The notes under the pieces are model-generated. The model made no database searches. It was not told the DNA's origin and saw nothing but the letters and a program-made list of their open reading frames with translations. Made by a program: the position numbers and the translations under genes. From assembly GCA_001664505.1 (NCBI GenBank), contig CP011806.1, positions 5,722,794 through 5,760,615 of the forward strand: 37,822 nucleotides of DNA, given 5' to 3'. This document shows positions 1 to 7,690 of the stretch, in pieces (position 1 is the first letter of the stretch; the number at the start of each line of letters is the position of its first letter). The stretch comes from Acidobacteria bacterium Mor1. GTDB lineage: Bacteria; Acidobacteriota; Polarisedimenticolia; Polarisedimenticolales; Polarisedimenticolaceae.

Positions 1-1
1 C

Positions 2-919
2 GGCCGGGTGTTCCTGTTCAGCTCCTCGTCGACCGGTGTCTGGGAAGCGGGGATGCGCAACCTGGTCTCGCAGAAGGTGCTCTGCTGCATGCAGGGCGCG
101 TTCTCCGATCGCTGGCAGAAGGTCGCCACCTCCAACGGCAAGGATTCGGTGGCGCTCCAGGTCGACTGGGGCAAGGGCATCAGCGCCGCGATGATCGACG
201 AGGCGTTGAGCGCCGGCGGTTTCGACGCCGTCACCGTGGTGCACAACGAGACCTCCACCGGCACGATGAACAAGCTGGACGAGATCGCCGGCGTGATGCG
301 CAAGTATCCCGACGTGATGTTCATGGTCGATGCGGTGTCCTCGATGGCCGCGGTGGATATCCCGGTCGACGAACTGGGGATCGACGTCTGCCTGGCGGGC
401 CTGCAAAAGGCCTTCTCGCTGCCGGCGGGTCTGGCGGTGGCCAGTGTCTCGGACAAGGCGATGAAGAAGGCCGAGACCGTCGAGCAGCGGGGCTACTACT
501 TCGACTTCCTCGAGATGGCCAAGTACGACGGCCGCAACATGACTCCGTCCACCCCGGCGATTCCCCAGATCAACGCCCTGGACGCCCAGTTGACCGACAT
601 CCTGGATGAGGGCTTGGAGAATCGCTACGCTCGTCACCGTGAGTTGGCGGCCATCGTCCAGGCCTGGGCCCGGCGTCACTTCGCCATCTTCGCCGAGGAG
701 GGCTACGAGTCTCCGTCGATCACATGCGTGGAGAACACCCGGGGGATCTCGGTGGCCGACCTCAACGGCGAGCTGGGCAAGCAGTGGGCGATGATCTCCA
801 ACGGCTACGGCAAGCTGAAGGAGAAGACCTTCCGCATTGCCACCATGGGAGACACGCAGGAGTGGGAGATTCGCGGGCTGTTGGCCACCATCGATCGCAT
901 CCTGGGGCTGCCCGCCTGA
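2..919 (+). CDS. Class V aminotransferase, alanine-glyoxylate/serine-pyruvate type (5' end missing)
   Basis: A PLP-dependent aminotransferase that probably moves an amino group between alanine or serine and an alpha-keto acid such as glyoxylate or pyruvate in the cytoplasm. The reading frame is open to the window edge, so only 305 C-terminal residues are visible; family members are about 360-390 residues, so roughly 60 are missing. Family landmarks, numbered from the first visible codon, are the Ser-rich SSSSTG near residue 10, HNETSTG near 82, the cofactor-binding Asp in MVDAVSS near 110, and the Schiff-base lysine in GLQKAFSLPAG near 136. The C-terminal KTFRIATMGD block is also typical. An in-frame GTG at 8 falls inside the conserved fold and is not a credible start. 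The gene lies 52 bases upstream of an ABC exporter pair on the same strand and may share its transcript. Exact substrates cannot be read from the sequence. Confidence 0.88.
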   Translation, partial: GRVFLFSSSSTGVWEAGMRNLVSQKVLCCMQGAFSDRWQKVATSNGKDSVALQVDWGKGISAAMIDEALSAGGFDAVTVVHNETSTGTMNKLDEIAGVMRKYPDVMFMVDAVSSMAAVDIPVDELGIDVCLAGLQKAFSLPAGLAVASVSDKAMKKAETVEQRGYYFDFLEMAKYDGRNMTPSTPAIPQINALDAQLTDILDEGLENRYARHRELAAIVQAWARRHFAIFAEEGYESPSITCVENTRGISVADLNGELGKQWAMISNGYGKLKEKTFRIATMGDTQEWEIRGLLATIDRILGLPA

Positions 920-971
920 GCCGGTCGACGACCGAGAGCGATCGTCCCGTGCCCAAGCGGAGGGCCGGCGG

Positions 972-2726
972 GTGCTGAGTCGTTTCTGGCAGCTCGGCAA
1001 GCCCTACAAGTGGGCCTTCCTGGCCGGCTTCGCCTTCCTGCTGTTGACCAACGGGCTCAACCTCTGGATCCCGTGGCTGTTGCGGGATGCCGTCGACGCC
1101 ATGGAGTCTGGGGAGCCGCTCTCGACGGTGGCTCGCCTGGCCATGGCCATGATCGGCATCGCCCTGGCCCAGGCGGTGGTGCGCACCATCTCGCGGCTGC
1201 TGGTCCTCGGGGCGAGCCGCAAGGTGGCCTACGACCTGCGTAACACCTTCTTCGCCCAGCTCCAGCGGCTGGGAGCGAGCTTCTACGACCGCAACCGCAC
1301 CGGCGACCTGATGTCCCGGGGGGTGAACGACATCCAGATCATCCAGTCGTTCTACGGCCCCGGCATGCTCAACTCCCTCAACACCACCATCGTCTACGTG
1401 GCGGTGTTGATCCTGTTGTTCCGCATTGATGTCGGTCTGACCCTGATCTCGCTGACCTTCTACCCGGTGCTGCTGTTCGTGGTCAACCGGCTGGCCCGGC
1501 ACACCTACTCCCGTTCGGTGGCGGTGCAGGAGCAGCTCGGCGAGATCTCGAGCCGGGCCCAGGAAAACCTGAGCGGCATCCAGCAGGTCAAGACCTACGT
1601 GCAGGAGGCCCGGGAGATCCAGGTCTTCTCGCAACTCTGCGACGAGTTCCGCACCCGCAACCTGGCGCTGGCCCGCACCCGGGGTTCGATGATCTCGGTG
1701 ATGGGCATCGCCTCGGGGGCCGCCACCCTGATCGTCATGTTCGCCGGCGGCCAGCGGGTCATCGCCGGCAGCATCTCCCTGGGTGATTTCGTCGCGTTCA
1801 ATGCCTACGTGGCGATGCTGGCCTGGCCGACCATCGCCCTCGGCTGGATCATCAACGTGTTCCAGCGGGGCGCCGGTGCCATGCGCCGGGTGGATGAGCT
1901 GCTCAACGAGCAGCCCGATCTTCCGGTGGCCGCCGAGCAGGGCGCTCAACCCGGGTTCGTCGAGGGGGATATCGAGATTCGCGACCTGACCTGGTCGCAC
2001 CCCGCGGACGAAGGGTCGGAGCCGGCGCGCCCCGCGCTACGCAACCTGAACCTGACCATTCCCCGGGGGAGCCGCTACGCCCTGGTCGGCCCGGTCGGTT
2101 CGGGGAAGTCGACCCTGGCCGACCTGTTGGCCCGGGTCTACCCGGTGGAGCCGGGCAAGATCCTGATCGGCGGCCGGGACATCAACGACATTCCCGTCGA
2201 CGTGTTGCGCCGCAGTGTCGGCTACGTGCCCCAGGAGGCGTTCCTGTTCTCCCAGTCGATTCGGGACAACATCGCCCTGCGGGATCCCGACGCCTCCGAC
2301 GAGGTGGTCGCCCGGGCGGTGACCGCCGCCCATCTCGACGGTGACCTGGCCAAGTTCCCTCAGGGGCTCGAGACGGTCGTCGGTGAGCGAGGCTTCACCC
2401 TCTCCGGGGGGCAGCGTCAGCGCACGACGTTGGCCCGGGCGCTGGTCGGCACACCGCCGCTGCTGATCCTCGACGACACACTGTCCGCCGTGGATGCCGA
2501 TACCGAAAAGGCGATTCTCGAGGAGCTGATGCAGGCCTCCCAGGACCGCACCTGCCTTCTGATCTCTCACCGGCTCTCGACCCTGAGCGGCGCCGACCGG
2601 GTGATCGTCCTCGACGAGGGCAGCATCGTCGATCAGGGTAGCCACGAGGAACTGGTCCAGCGTGAGGGGCTCTACTCCCGCCTGTTCGTTCGCCAGCAGC
2701 TGGAACAGAGGCTCGACGTCCGATGA
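972..2726 (+). CDS. ABC exporter half-transporter, degenerate-ATPase subunit of a heterodimer
   Basis: A membrane-embedded ABC exporter half (584 residues): six transmembrane helices in about residues 10-320, then a nucleotide-binding domain. Walker A is GPVGSGKST near 373, the signature LSGGQRQR is near 477, Walker B is near 497-503, and the H-loop is SHRLST. The residue after Walker B is Asp (LILDDT) instead of the catalytic Glu, which marks the degenerate-site subunit of heterodimeric exporters such as TM287/288 and BmrCD. The GTG at 972 is chosen because it follows a GGAGGG-like ribosome site and directly precedes the first conserved residues; the ATG at 837 would overlap the aminotransferase. 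The stop overlaps the next gene's ATG (ATGA), so the two halves are translationally coupled. The substrate is unknown; drugs, lipids or peptides are all possible. Confidence 0.92.
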   Translation: MLSRFWQLGKPYKWAFLAGFAFLLLTNGLNLWIPWLLRDAVDAMESGEPLSTVARLAMAMIGIALAQAVVRTISRLLVLGASRKVAYDLRNTFFAQLQRLGASFYDRNRTGDLMSRGVNDIQIIQSFYGPGMLNSLNTTIVYVAVLILLFRIDVGLTLISLTFYPVLLFVVNRLARHTYSRSVAVQEQLGEISSRAQENLSGIQQVKTYVQEAREIQVFSQLCDEFRTRNLALARTRGSMISVMGIASGAATLIVMFAGGQRVIAGSISLGDFVAFNAYVAMLAWPTIALGWIINVFQRGAGAMRRVDELLNEQPDLPVAAEQGAQPGFVEGDIEIRDLTWSHPADEGSEPARPALRNLNLTIPRGSRYALVGPVGSGKSTLADLLARVYPVEPGKILIGGRDINDIPVDVLRRSVGYVPQEAFLFSQSIRDNIALRDPDASDEVVARAVTAAHLDGDLAKFPQGLETVVGERGFTLSGGQRQRTTLARALVGTPPLLILDDTLSAVDADTEKAILEELMQASQDRTCLLISHRLSTLSGADRVIVLDEGSIVDQGSHEELVQREGLYSRLFVRQQLEQRLDVR

Positions 2727-4516
2727 GAGGCGGTACCTCGGCGACCCTCCACGAAGAGGAATCCCTGGGCAAGGCCTACGATGCCCGGCTGATCCGGCGT
2801 ATCTGGCCCTATCTCCGGCCCTACCGCGGCCAGGTGTTCCTGGCGCTCTTGATTCTGGTGCTGGTCGCCGCGGCCCAGTTGGCCCAGCCGTACCTGATCA
2901 AGATCGCCATCGATGAACACATCACTCCGGGGCAGCTCGAGGGCCTCGCCGCCGTCGCCGGGATGTTTTTCATCGCACTGCTCGCCGAGTTCCTGCTGCG
3001 CTACGCCCAGTTCTACGTGATGGAGCGCACCGGGCAGAACGTGGTCTACGACATCCGCACCGCGGTGTTCGGTCACCTGCAGCGGCTGCCGGCGAAGTTC
3101 TTCGACAAGAACCCGGTGGGCCGCTTGATGACCCGGGTGACCTCCGACGTCGAGGCGCTCAACGAGGCGTTCACCTCGGGGCTCGTGATGATCCTGGCGG
3201 ATCTGGTCAAGCTGGTCGGCATCGTCGCGATCCTGCTGTGGATGGACTGGCGCATGGCGTTGATCACCTTCGCCATCCTGCCGGTGATGCTGGTGGTCAC
3301 CTGGCAGTTCCGCAGCCGGGTCCGGTCCGCCTACCGCCGGGTGCGGGGAGTGGTGGCCAAGCTCAACGCGTTCCTTCAGGAGAGCGTTTCGGGGATGCGG
3401 CTGGTGCAGCTGTTCGGCCGGGAGAAGGCCAACGCCGAGCTGTTCGAAGGGGTCAACGGGGAGCACCTGGGAGCCCAGCTCAAGGGGGTCCGCTACGACT
3501 CGTCCTTCTCGGCGGTGGCGGAGATGATCGGATCGATCACCCTGGCCGCCATCGTCTGGGCCGGCGGGGGGCGCATTCTGCAGGGCAGCATCACCTTCGG
3601 CACCCTGGTGGCGTTCATCGACTACGCCGAGAAATTCTTCCGCCCGGTGCAGGAGTTGTCTCAGCGCTACACCACCATGCAGGCGGCGATGGCCTCGGCG
3701 GAGCGCTTGTTCAAGCTGCTGGATACCGAGCCGACCATCGTGACTCCCGACTCGCCGAAGAGTTTGCCCCGGCCGATGCGCGGCCGGGTTGGGTTCGACG
3801 GCGTGACCTTCGGCTACGACCCCGAGCAGCCGGTCCTCCACGACGTCTCCTTCGCCATCGAGCCGGGGCAGAAGATCGGAGTGGTCGGCTGGACCGGCTC
3901 GGGCAAGTCGACGTTGATTCGCCTGTTGACCCGGCTCTACGACATCCAGCAGGGGAGCATCACCCTCGACGGGGTTGACGTCCGCGAGCTGGACCTGGAA
4001 GAGCTGCGCCGCTCGGTGGGCGTGGTGCTTCAGGATCATTTCCTGTTCGCCGGGACCCTCGAGTACAACGTCTCGTTGGGCGATCCTCGGATCACCCCCG
4101 AGCGGGTGCGGGAGGCCGCCCGGGCGGTCCGCGCCGATCGTTTCGTCGAGCGGCTACCGAAGGGTTGGGATGAAGAGGTCCGTGAGCGGGGCTCGAACTT
4201 CTCGATGGGTGAGCGGCAGCTTCTGTCTTTCGCCCGGGCGCTGGCCTTCGACCCGGCGGTGCTGGTGCTCGACGAGGCCACGGCGTCGGTCGACCCGGAG
4301 ACCGAGCACCACATTCAGGAAGCCCTCGAGACCCTGATGCAGGGCCGCACCTCCATCGTGATCGCCCACCGGCTGAGCACGATCCGTGACGCCGACCGCA
4401 TCCTGGTGCTGCATCAGGGGCAGCTCGTCGAGTCGGGAACCCACGACGAACTGGTCGAGGTCCAGGGTGGCATCTACCGCACCCTGCATCGCCTGCAGAC
4501 CGCCTCGGTGGCCTAG
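2723..4516 (+). CDS. ABC exporter half-transporter, catalytically competent subunit of a heterodimer
   Basis: The partner ABC exporter half (597 residues): six predicted transmembrane helices in about residues 30-330 and a C-terminal ATPase domain. Walker A is GWTGSGKST near 389, Walker B is VLVLDEA near 513 with the catalytic Glu intact, and the H-loop is AHRLST. Its signature is FSMGER near 492 instead of LSGGQ. In known heterodimeric exporters the degenerate ATP site combines the Glu-less Walker B of one subunit with the deviant signature of the other, which is the combination this pair provides. Closest known types are MdlB, YheH/BmrD and TM288. It starts in the 4-base overlap with the upstream half and its stop lies 1 base from the stop of the opposing PQQ gene. 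Substrate unknown. Confidence 0.92.
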   Translation: MRGGTSATLHEEESLGKAYDARLIRRIWPYLRPYRGQVFLALLILVLVAAAQLAQPYLIKIAIDEHITPGQLEGLAAVAGMFFIALLAEFLLRYAQFYVMERTGQNVVYDIRTAVFGHLQRLPAKFFDKNPVGRLMTRVTSDVEALNEAFTSGLVMILADLVKLVGIVAILLWMDWRMALITFAILPVMLVVTWQFRSRVRSAYRRVRGVVAKLNAFLQESVSGMRLVQLFGREKANAELFEGVNGEHLGAQLKGVRYDSSFSAVAEMIGSITLAAIVWAGGGRILQGSITFGTLVAFIDYAEKFFRPVQELSQRYTTMQAAMASAERLFKLLDTEPTIVTPDSPKSLPRPMRGRVGFDGVTFGYDPEQPVLHDVSFAIEPGQKIGVVGWTGSGKSTLIRLLTRLYDIQQGSITLDGVDVRELDLEELRRSVGVVLQDHFLFAGTLEYNVSLGDPRITPERVREAARAVRADRFVERLPKGWDEEVRERGSNFSMGERQLLSFARALAFDPAVLVLDEATASVDPETEHHIQEALETLMQGRTSIVIAHRLSTIRDADRILVLHQGQLVESGTHDELVEVQGGIYRTLHRLQTASVA

Positions 4517-4517
4517 C

Positions 4518-6221
4518 TCAGCCCTTGCGCGGCAGCCGGAAGGCGGCCATTTCGCGGTCGTTGCGCACGAGCACCAGGTCACCCACCAGCACCGGGTGGT
4601 TCCAGGTCTTGCCGTCGATGGCGTCGATGCGAGACAGCTCACGGAAGCCGTCGGGCTCGGCGGCGACCAGGGCCAGCTCGCCCTTGTCCGAGAGCACCAG
4701 CAGGAGATCCTGATCGGTGAGGAGCAGCATCTGACCCTTGCCGTACCGCCCGCCCTTCCAGCGGCGCTCGCCGCCGTCGAGTTCGATGCAGGACAGGATG
4801 CTGCCGTCGAAGCCGTAGGCGTGGCCGCGGTGGAGCACGAAGTCGTTGAAGTAGGGCTTGAGGCCGCGGCTGGTCCAGCGTTCCTCGACGGTCCATTGGT
4901 CGGCGCTGTCCCGTGCGACGCCGAGTCGCCGCAGTCCGCTCTTGTCGCTGACGCTGATCAGCACCTCACCGTCGCGGGTGATCGCAGGCTGCACGATGGG
5001 GTAGCCGTCCCAGGCGTGGCTCCACAGGTGGTCGCCGGTAGCCGCGTCGTAGCCGTCGAGGCCGATACCGCTCAGCTGGAGTACCTGGGGAGTGCCTTGC
5101 AGGATAGCCGGCACCGGTGAGGTGTAGCCGGAACGCCCGTTCCCTGATTCGGTGGCCCAGAGCAGTTCGCCGCTCTCCCGGGAGTAGGCCAGCAGGGTGC
5201 CGGCCGCTGCGATCAGGACATGCTCGCCATCCACGACCGGGGAGCCGGAGAAACCCCAGAAGGGTTGCTGAGCGCCGGAGTCCAGCAGGGCATTGCGCGA
5301 CCACAGCACCCGGCCGTTGCGGGAATCCAGGGCGTTGACCAGGCCGGTAGCACCCATGGTGAACAGGGTGGTGCCGTCCAGCGCCGGCGTGCCCCGGGGG
5401 CCGGCTCCGGCGTTGGATTCGTAGAAGCGCACCGGATCGCCGTGCTGCCAGATCGGTTCACCGGTGGAGAGCCGGTAGCTGGACACGGTTTCCTGTTCAC
5501 CGCGTTGCTCCTGGGTGAAGAACACGTCGCCGGACACGGCGAAGGAGGACCAACCCGGCCCGACCTCACGGCGCCAGACGAGTTCCGGCGGCGACGCCGC
5601 CCAGTCGGTGGCCAGGTCGGTACCGCGTACGATCCCGGTCCCTTCCGGCCCGCGGAACCCGGGCCAGGCTGCAGCGCCCTGTTGCAGTAGCGCCGACGCG
5701 TCTCCTTCGGCGGGGGAGGAGCTCGTTGCCAGCAGCCTTTGCTCGGGAGTCGCCGACCAACGCCAGGTGAATTCGGAGCCGGCGTCCTGAATCCCGCCGG
5801 TGCGAAGCAGGGTCAAGGCCAGCCCGCCGACGAGCATGGATGCGACCAGCGCGATCAGCCGCGGCACGCCCTCGACGTTTCGGGTCAGCACCGCCCAGCT
5901 GACGAGAGCCAGGCTCATCAGCGGGATCACGTAGACCCCGTACAGCATGCCCATGAAACCGCCGGCCAGGGAGGGGTGCAGCAACCGGCTTCCGAGGAAC
6001 ATCGAAAGCGCCATCAACGGCAGAACGAGCAGGCGCTCCTTCCAGGGTGCGCGGCTGAACAGCAGCCACCACAACAGGATCACGGGGCCGAGGGCCAGGC
6101 CGGCCATGATCGCGTTCTCACCCGAGTCCGGTGCGACCCGGGGCACGACGAAGCGCAGGATCCACTGAAGCACGACCAGGATCACGCCGGGCCACAGTCT
6201 CAGTTTGCGGGGAGCGGACAT
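4518..6221 (-). CDS. Membrane-anchored PQQ-like (BamB-type) beta-propeller protein
   Basis: A 567-residue protein with about five hydrophobic helices in residues 10-140 (for example near 10-27, 37-55 and 120-139), then a periplasmic beta-propeller of PQQ-like repeats from about residue 185 to the end. The propeller opens with the common WPGFRGPEGTG motif and contains repeated blades of the type SGELLWATES and ATGDHLWSHAW. No enzymatic motif is evident, and the propeller may be a binding platform rather than a quinoprotein dehydrogenase. The ATG at 6221 follows a strong AAGGAGGA ribosome site. It lies 65 bases downstream of the PrsW-like protease gene on the same strand and is probably cotranscribed. 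The fusion of a multi-helix membrane domain to the propeller differs from the lipoprotein BamB. Confidence 0.8.
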   Translation of the reverse strand: MSAPRKLRLWPGVILVVLQWILRFVVPRVAPDSGENAIMAGLALGPVILLWWLLFSRAPWKERLLVLPLMALSMFLGSRLLHPSLAGGFMGMLYGVYVIPLMSLALVSWAVLTRNVEGVPRLIALVASMLVGGLALTLLRTGGIQDAGSEFTWRWSATPEQRLLATSSSPAEGDASALLQQGAAAWPGFRGPEGTGIVRGTDLATDWAASPPELVWRREVGPGWSSFAVSGDVFFTQEQRGEQETVSSYRLSTGEPIWQHGDPVRFYESNAGAGPRGTPALDGTTLFTMGATGLVNALDSRNGRVLWSRNALLDSGAQQPFWGFSGSPVVDGEHVLIAAAGTLLAYSRESGELLWATESGNGRSGYTSPVPAILQGTPQVLQLSGIGLDGYDAATGDHLWSHAWDGYPIVQPAITRDGEVLISVSDKSGLRRLGVARDSADQWTVEERWTSRGLKPYFNDFVLHRGHAYGFDGSILSCIELDGGERRWKGGRYGKGQMLLLTDQDLLLVLSDKGELALVAAEPDGFRELSRIDAIDGKTWNHPVLVGDLVLVRNDREMAAFRLPRKG

Positions 6222-6286
6222 TCGCGCAGTTCCTCCTTGTGCGAGAGGAAACGTGCTGCGCCGAAATGGGTTTCAAAAAAGCGCGG

Positions 6287-7015
6287 TCAGGTCCTTGCCC
6301 GGGCCGGATGACGCCGCCAGTTGGCCGAGAGATCGCGGCCGACCAGACGGCGGGCGTAGGCGATCACCGGCAGCCAGATCGCCAGGGTAATGGCGCTGGC
6401 GGCCCAGGTCGCCTCGGCGGCGAGCAGGGCGAAGTCGTAGAGGCCGTGCAGCAGCATCGAGGCCGCCAGGGGCAGGACCATCCACATCGCCCGGCCGGCG
6501 GCGGTCGCCGTGCGCAGGCGGGCGCGGCTCAAACCGAAACCCCAGACCGCAGCGAACAGCGAGTGGGTCAGCGGGGAGGCGATCGAGCGGGCCAGTCCCT
6601 CGCTCCAGGGTAGGTAGGGCAGGAACAAGAGGTTCTCGAGGGCCGCGAACCCGATGCCGATGGCGCTGGCGTAGACCAGGCCGTCGACCGGTTCATCGAA
6701 GGCGTGCCAGCGGTAGACGAACAGGCGGGCCACCAGGAACTTGGCCCCCTCTTCCAGCGGGCCGACCAGGAGCAGGCAGTAGGCCAGGATCGAGACCGTG
6801 CCGCCCGACGGGTACGAAGGCGCGCCCAGTCGCGCCGCTGCCGCGAAGCCGCCGAGGGCCAACAACGCCGAGCCGAGGCCCAGGGCGAAGGCGGCCAGCA
6901 GCAACAGCCGAGGCTCCGGCTTCATCCGGTCCTTCATGTCCCAGTACAGAACCCAGAACAGGGCCCCGCCCAGGACGAAAGCACCGCTGCGGAGGATGAC
7001 GAGGTCTTCCAGCAC
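6287..7015 (-). CDS. PrsW-family intramembrane metalloprotease
   Basis: A polytopic membrane protein of 242 residues. It carries EExxK (GPLEEGAK, Glu88-Glu89-Lys92), an ENLLF block near Glu117, HSLFA near His141 and HGLYD (HxxxD, His180/Asp184). These match the conserved motifs of PrsW, the Bacillus site-1 protease that cleaves the anti-sigma factor RsiW; the second motif (FExxxY in PrsW) is altered here. The N-terminal KDRxKPEP segment after the first helix is also typical. The GTG at 7015 is chosen because upstream codons are non-hydrophobic and run into the divergent gene; its ribosome site is weak, so the start is uncertain by a few codons. The likely cotranscribed partner is the membrane-anchored propeller protein. 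No anti-sigma factor is visible nearby, so the substrate is unknown. Confidence 0.85.
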   Translation of the reverse strand: MLEDLVILRSGAFVLGGALFWVLYWDMKDRMKPEPRLLLLAAFALGLGSALLALGGFAAAARLGAPSYPSGGTVSILAYCLLLVGPLEEGAKFLVARLFVYRWHAFDEPVDGLVYASAIGIGFAALENLLFLPYLPWSEGLARSIASPLTHSLFAAVWGFGLSRARLRTATAAGRAMWMVLPLAASMLLHGLYDFALLAAEATWAASAITLAIWLPVIAYARRLVGRDLSANWRRHPARART

Positions 7016-7097
7016 GGAGCAGAAGATGGGACCCGCCGATGCGGGGATCCACTCAAGGTTCCGGGATCGGGGACGATAAGCCCGCCGGAGACCCTGA

Positions 7098-7610
7098 ATG
7101 TATTTCAAGCTCGCATCGGCTCGTTCTCGCCGCCCCGTTTCCCGGATCCTGCTGGGAGTGCTGTTGCTGCTGGTAACGGCGGCCGCACACGCCGGCAGCG
7201 TGGAGGGACGGGTCGACGCCAAACTGGGCAAGCTCCCCAGGGACCTGAGGATCCGAGCCCATCAGCTCCACCGGGACCTGCCGCCGGTGCTGGCCCCGGT
7301 GGACAGACGCGGCCGCTTCCTGCTGCAGGATCTGGCTCCGGGGACCTATCGGTTCGATTTCCTGCTGCCCAACAACACCGTGGTCGCCCAGGCCGGCGAG
7401 TCCTTCCTCGAGGTCGAGGAGGGTAAAAAGTACCGCCTCGACGTCGAGATGCCCCGCGGCGTCGGCAGCGCCGCCGAGACCCCGTTTCTCGACTGGCCGC
7501 TCCAGTACAAGGCGATCGCCGTGGTGGGGGCGGTCGCTGCGGCGGCGGTGATCTGTGAGGCCGACGACTGCACCGGCGACGACGATTCCGCCTCACCGAG
7601 CAGCCCCTGA
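7098..7610 (+). CDS. Small exported protein with carboxypeptidase-regulatory-like domain
   Basis: A 170-residue exported protein of unknown role. Residues 1-32 form a signal peptide (basic start, Leu-rich core, AAAHA cleavage region). Residues 33-115 resemble the beta-sandwich carboxypeptidase-regulatory/CnaB-like fold, with the recurrent pattern GRFLLQDLAPGTYRFDF near 75-90. A hydrophobic segment at about 135-152 could anchor the C-terminus, followed by an acidic tail rich in Asp and Ser. The ATG follows GGAG at 7087-7090. It is transcribed divergently from the PrsW gene and sits 80 bases upstream of the hybrid kinase, with a weak terminator-like hairpin between. Such domains usually mediate binding or structure rather than catalysis. 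Confidence 0.7.
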   Translation: MYFKLASARSRRPVSRILLGVLLLLVTAAAHAGSVEGRVDAKLGKLPRDLRIRAHQLHRDLPPVLAPVDRRGRFLLQDLAPGTYRFDFLLPNNTVVAQAGESFLEVEEGKKYRLDVEMPRGVGSAAETPFLDWPLQYKAIAVVGAVAAAAVICEADDCTGDDDSASPSSP

Positions 7611-7618
7611 CCGGCCCG

Positions 7619-7636
7619 GCCCCCGAGGGGGCGTTT
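7619..7636 (+). terminator. Weak terminator-like hairpin
   Basis: GCCCC and GGGGC pair around a CGAG tetraloop (7619-7632), followed by GTTT. The T-run is short, so this may only attenuate transcription between the small exported protein and the kinase gene. Confidence 0.3.
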
Positions 7637-7659
7637 CCGGGGCTCTAGCCCGCCTGGTG

Positions 7660-7665
7660 TAGAAT
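7660..7665 (+). promoter_or_regulatory. Candidate -10 element for the hybrid kinase gene
   Basis: TAGAAT matches the sigma-70 -10 consensus at 5 of 6 bases and lies just upstream of the GAGAGGGGGG ribosome site of the kinase gene. No good -35 is present at 16-18 bases, and the leader would be very short, so support is modest. Confidence 0.28.
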
Positions 7666-7690
7666 TCCTCCGAGAGGGGGGACTTCTTCG

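Noticed and set aside
2672-4039. Long minus-strand open frame, with another at 762-2000
   Set aside because: Both are antisense to clear ABC exporter genes and give low-complexity translations rich in His, Gln and Asp.
7016-7231. Longer N-terminus for the PrsW-like protein
   Set aside because: It would overlap the signal peptide of the divergent gene, is polar and lacks family similarity.
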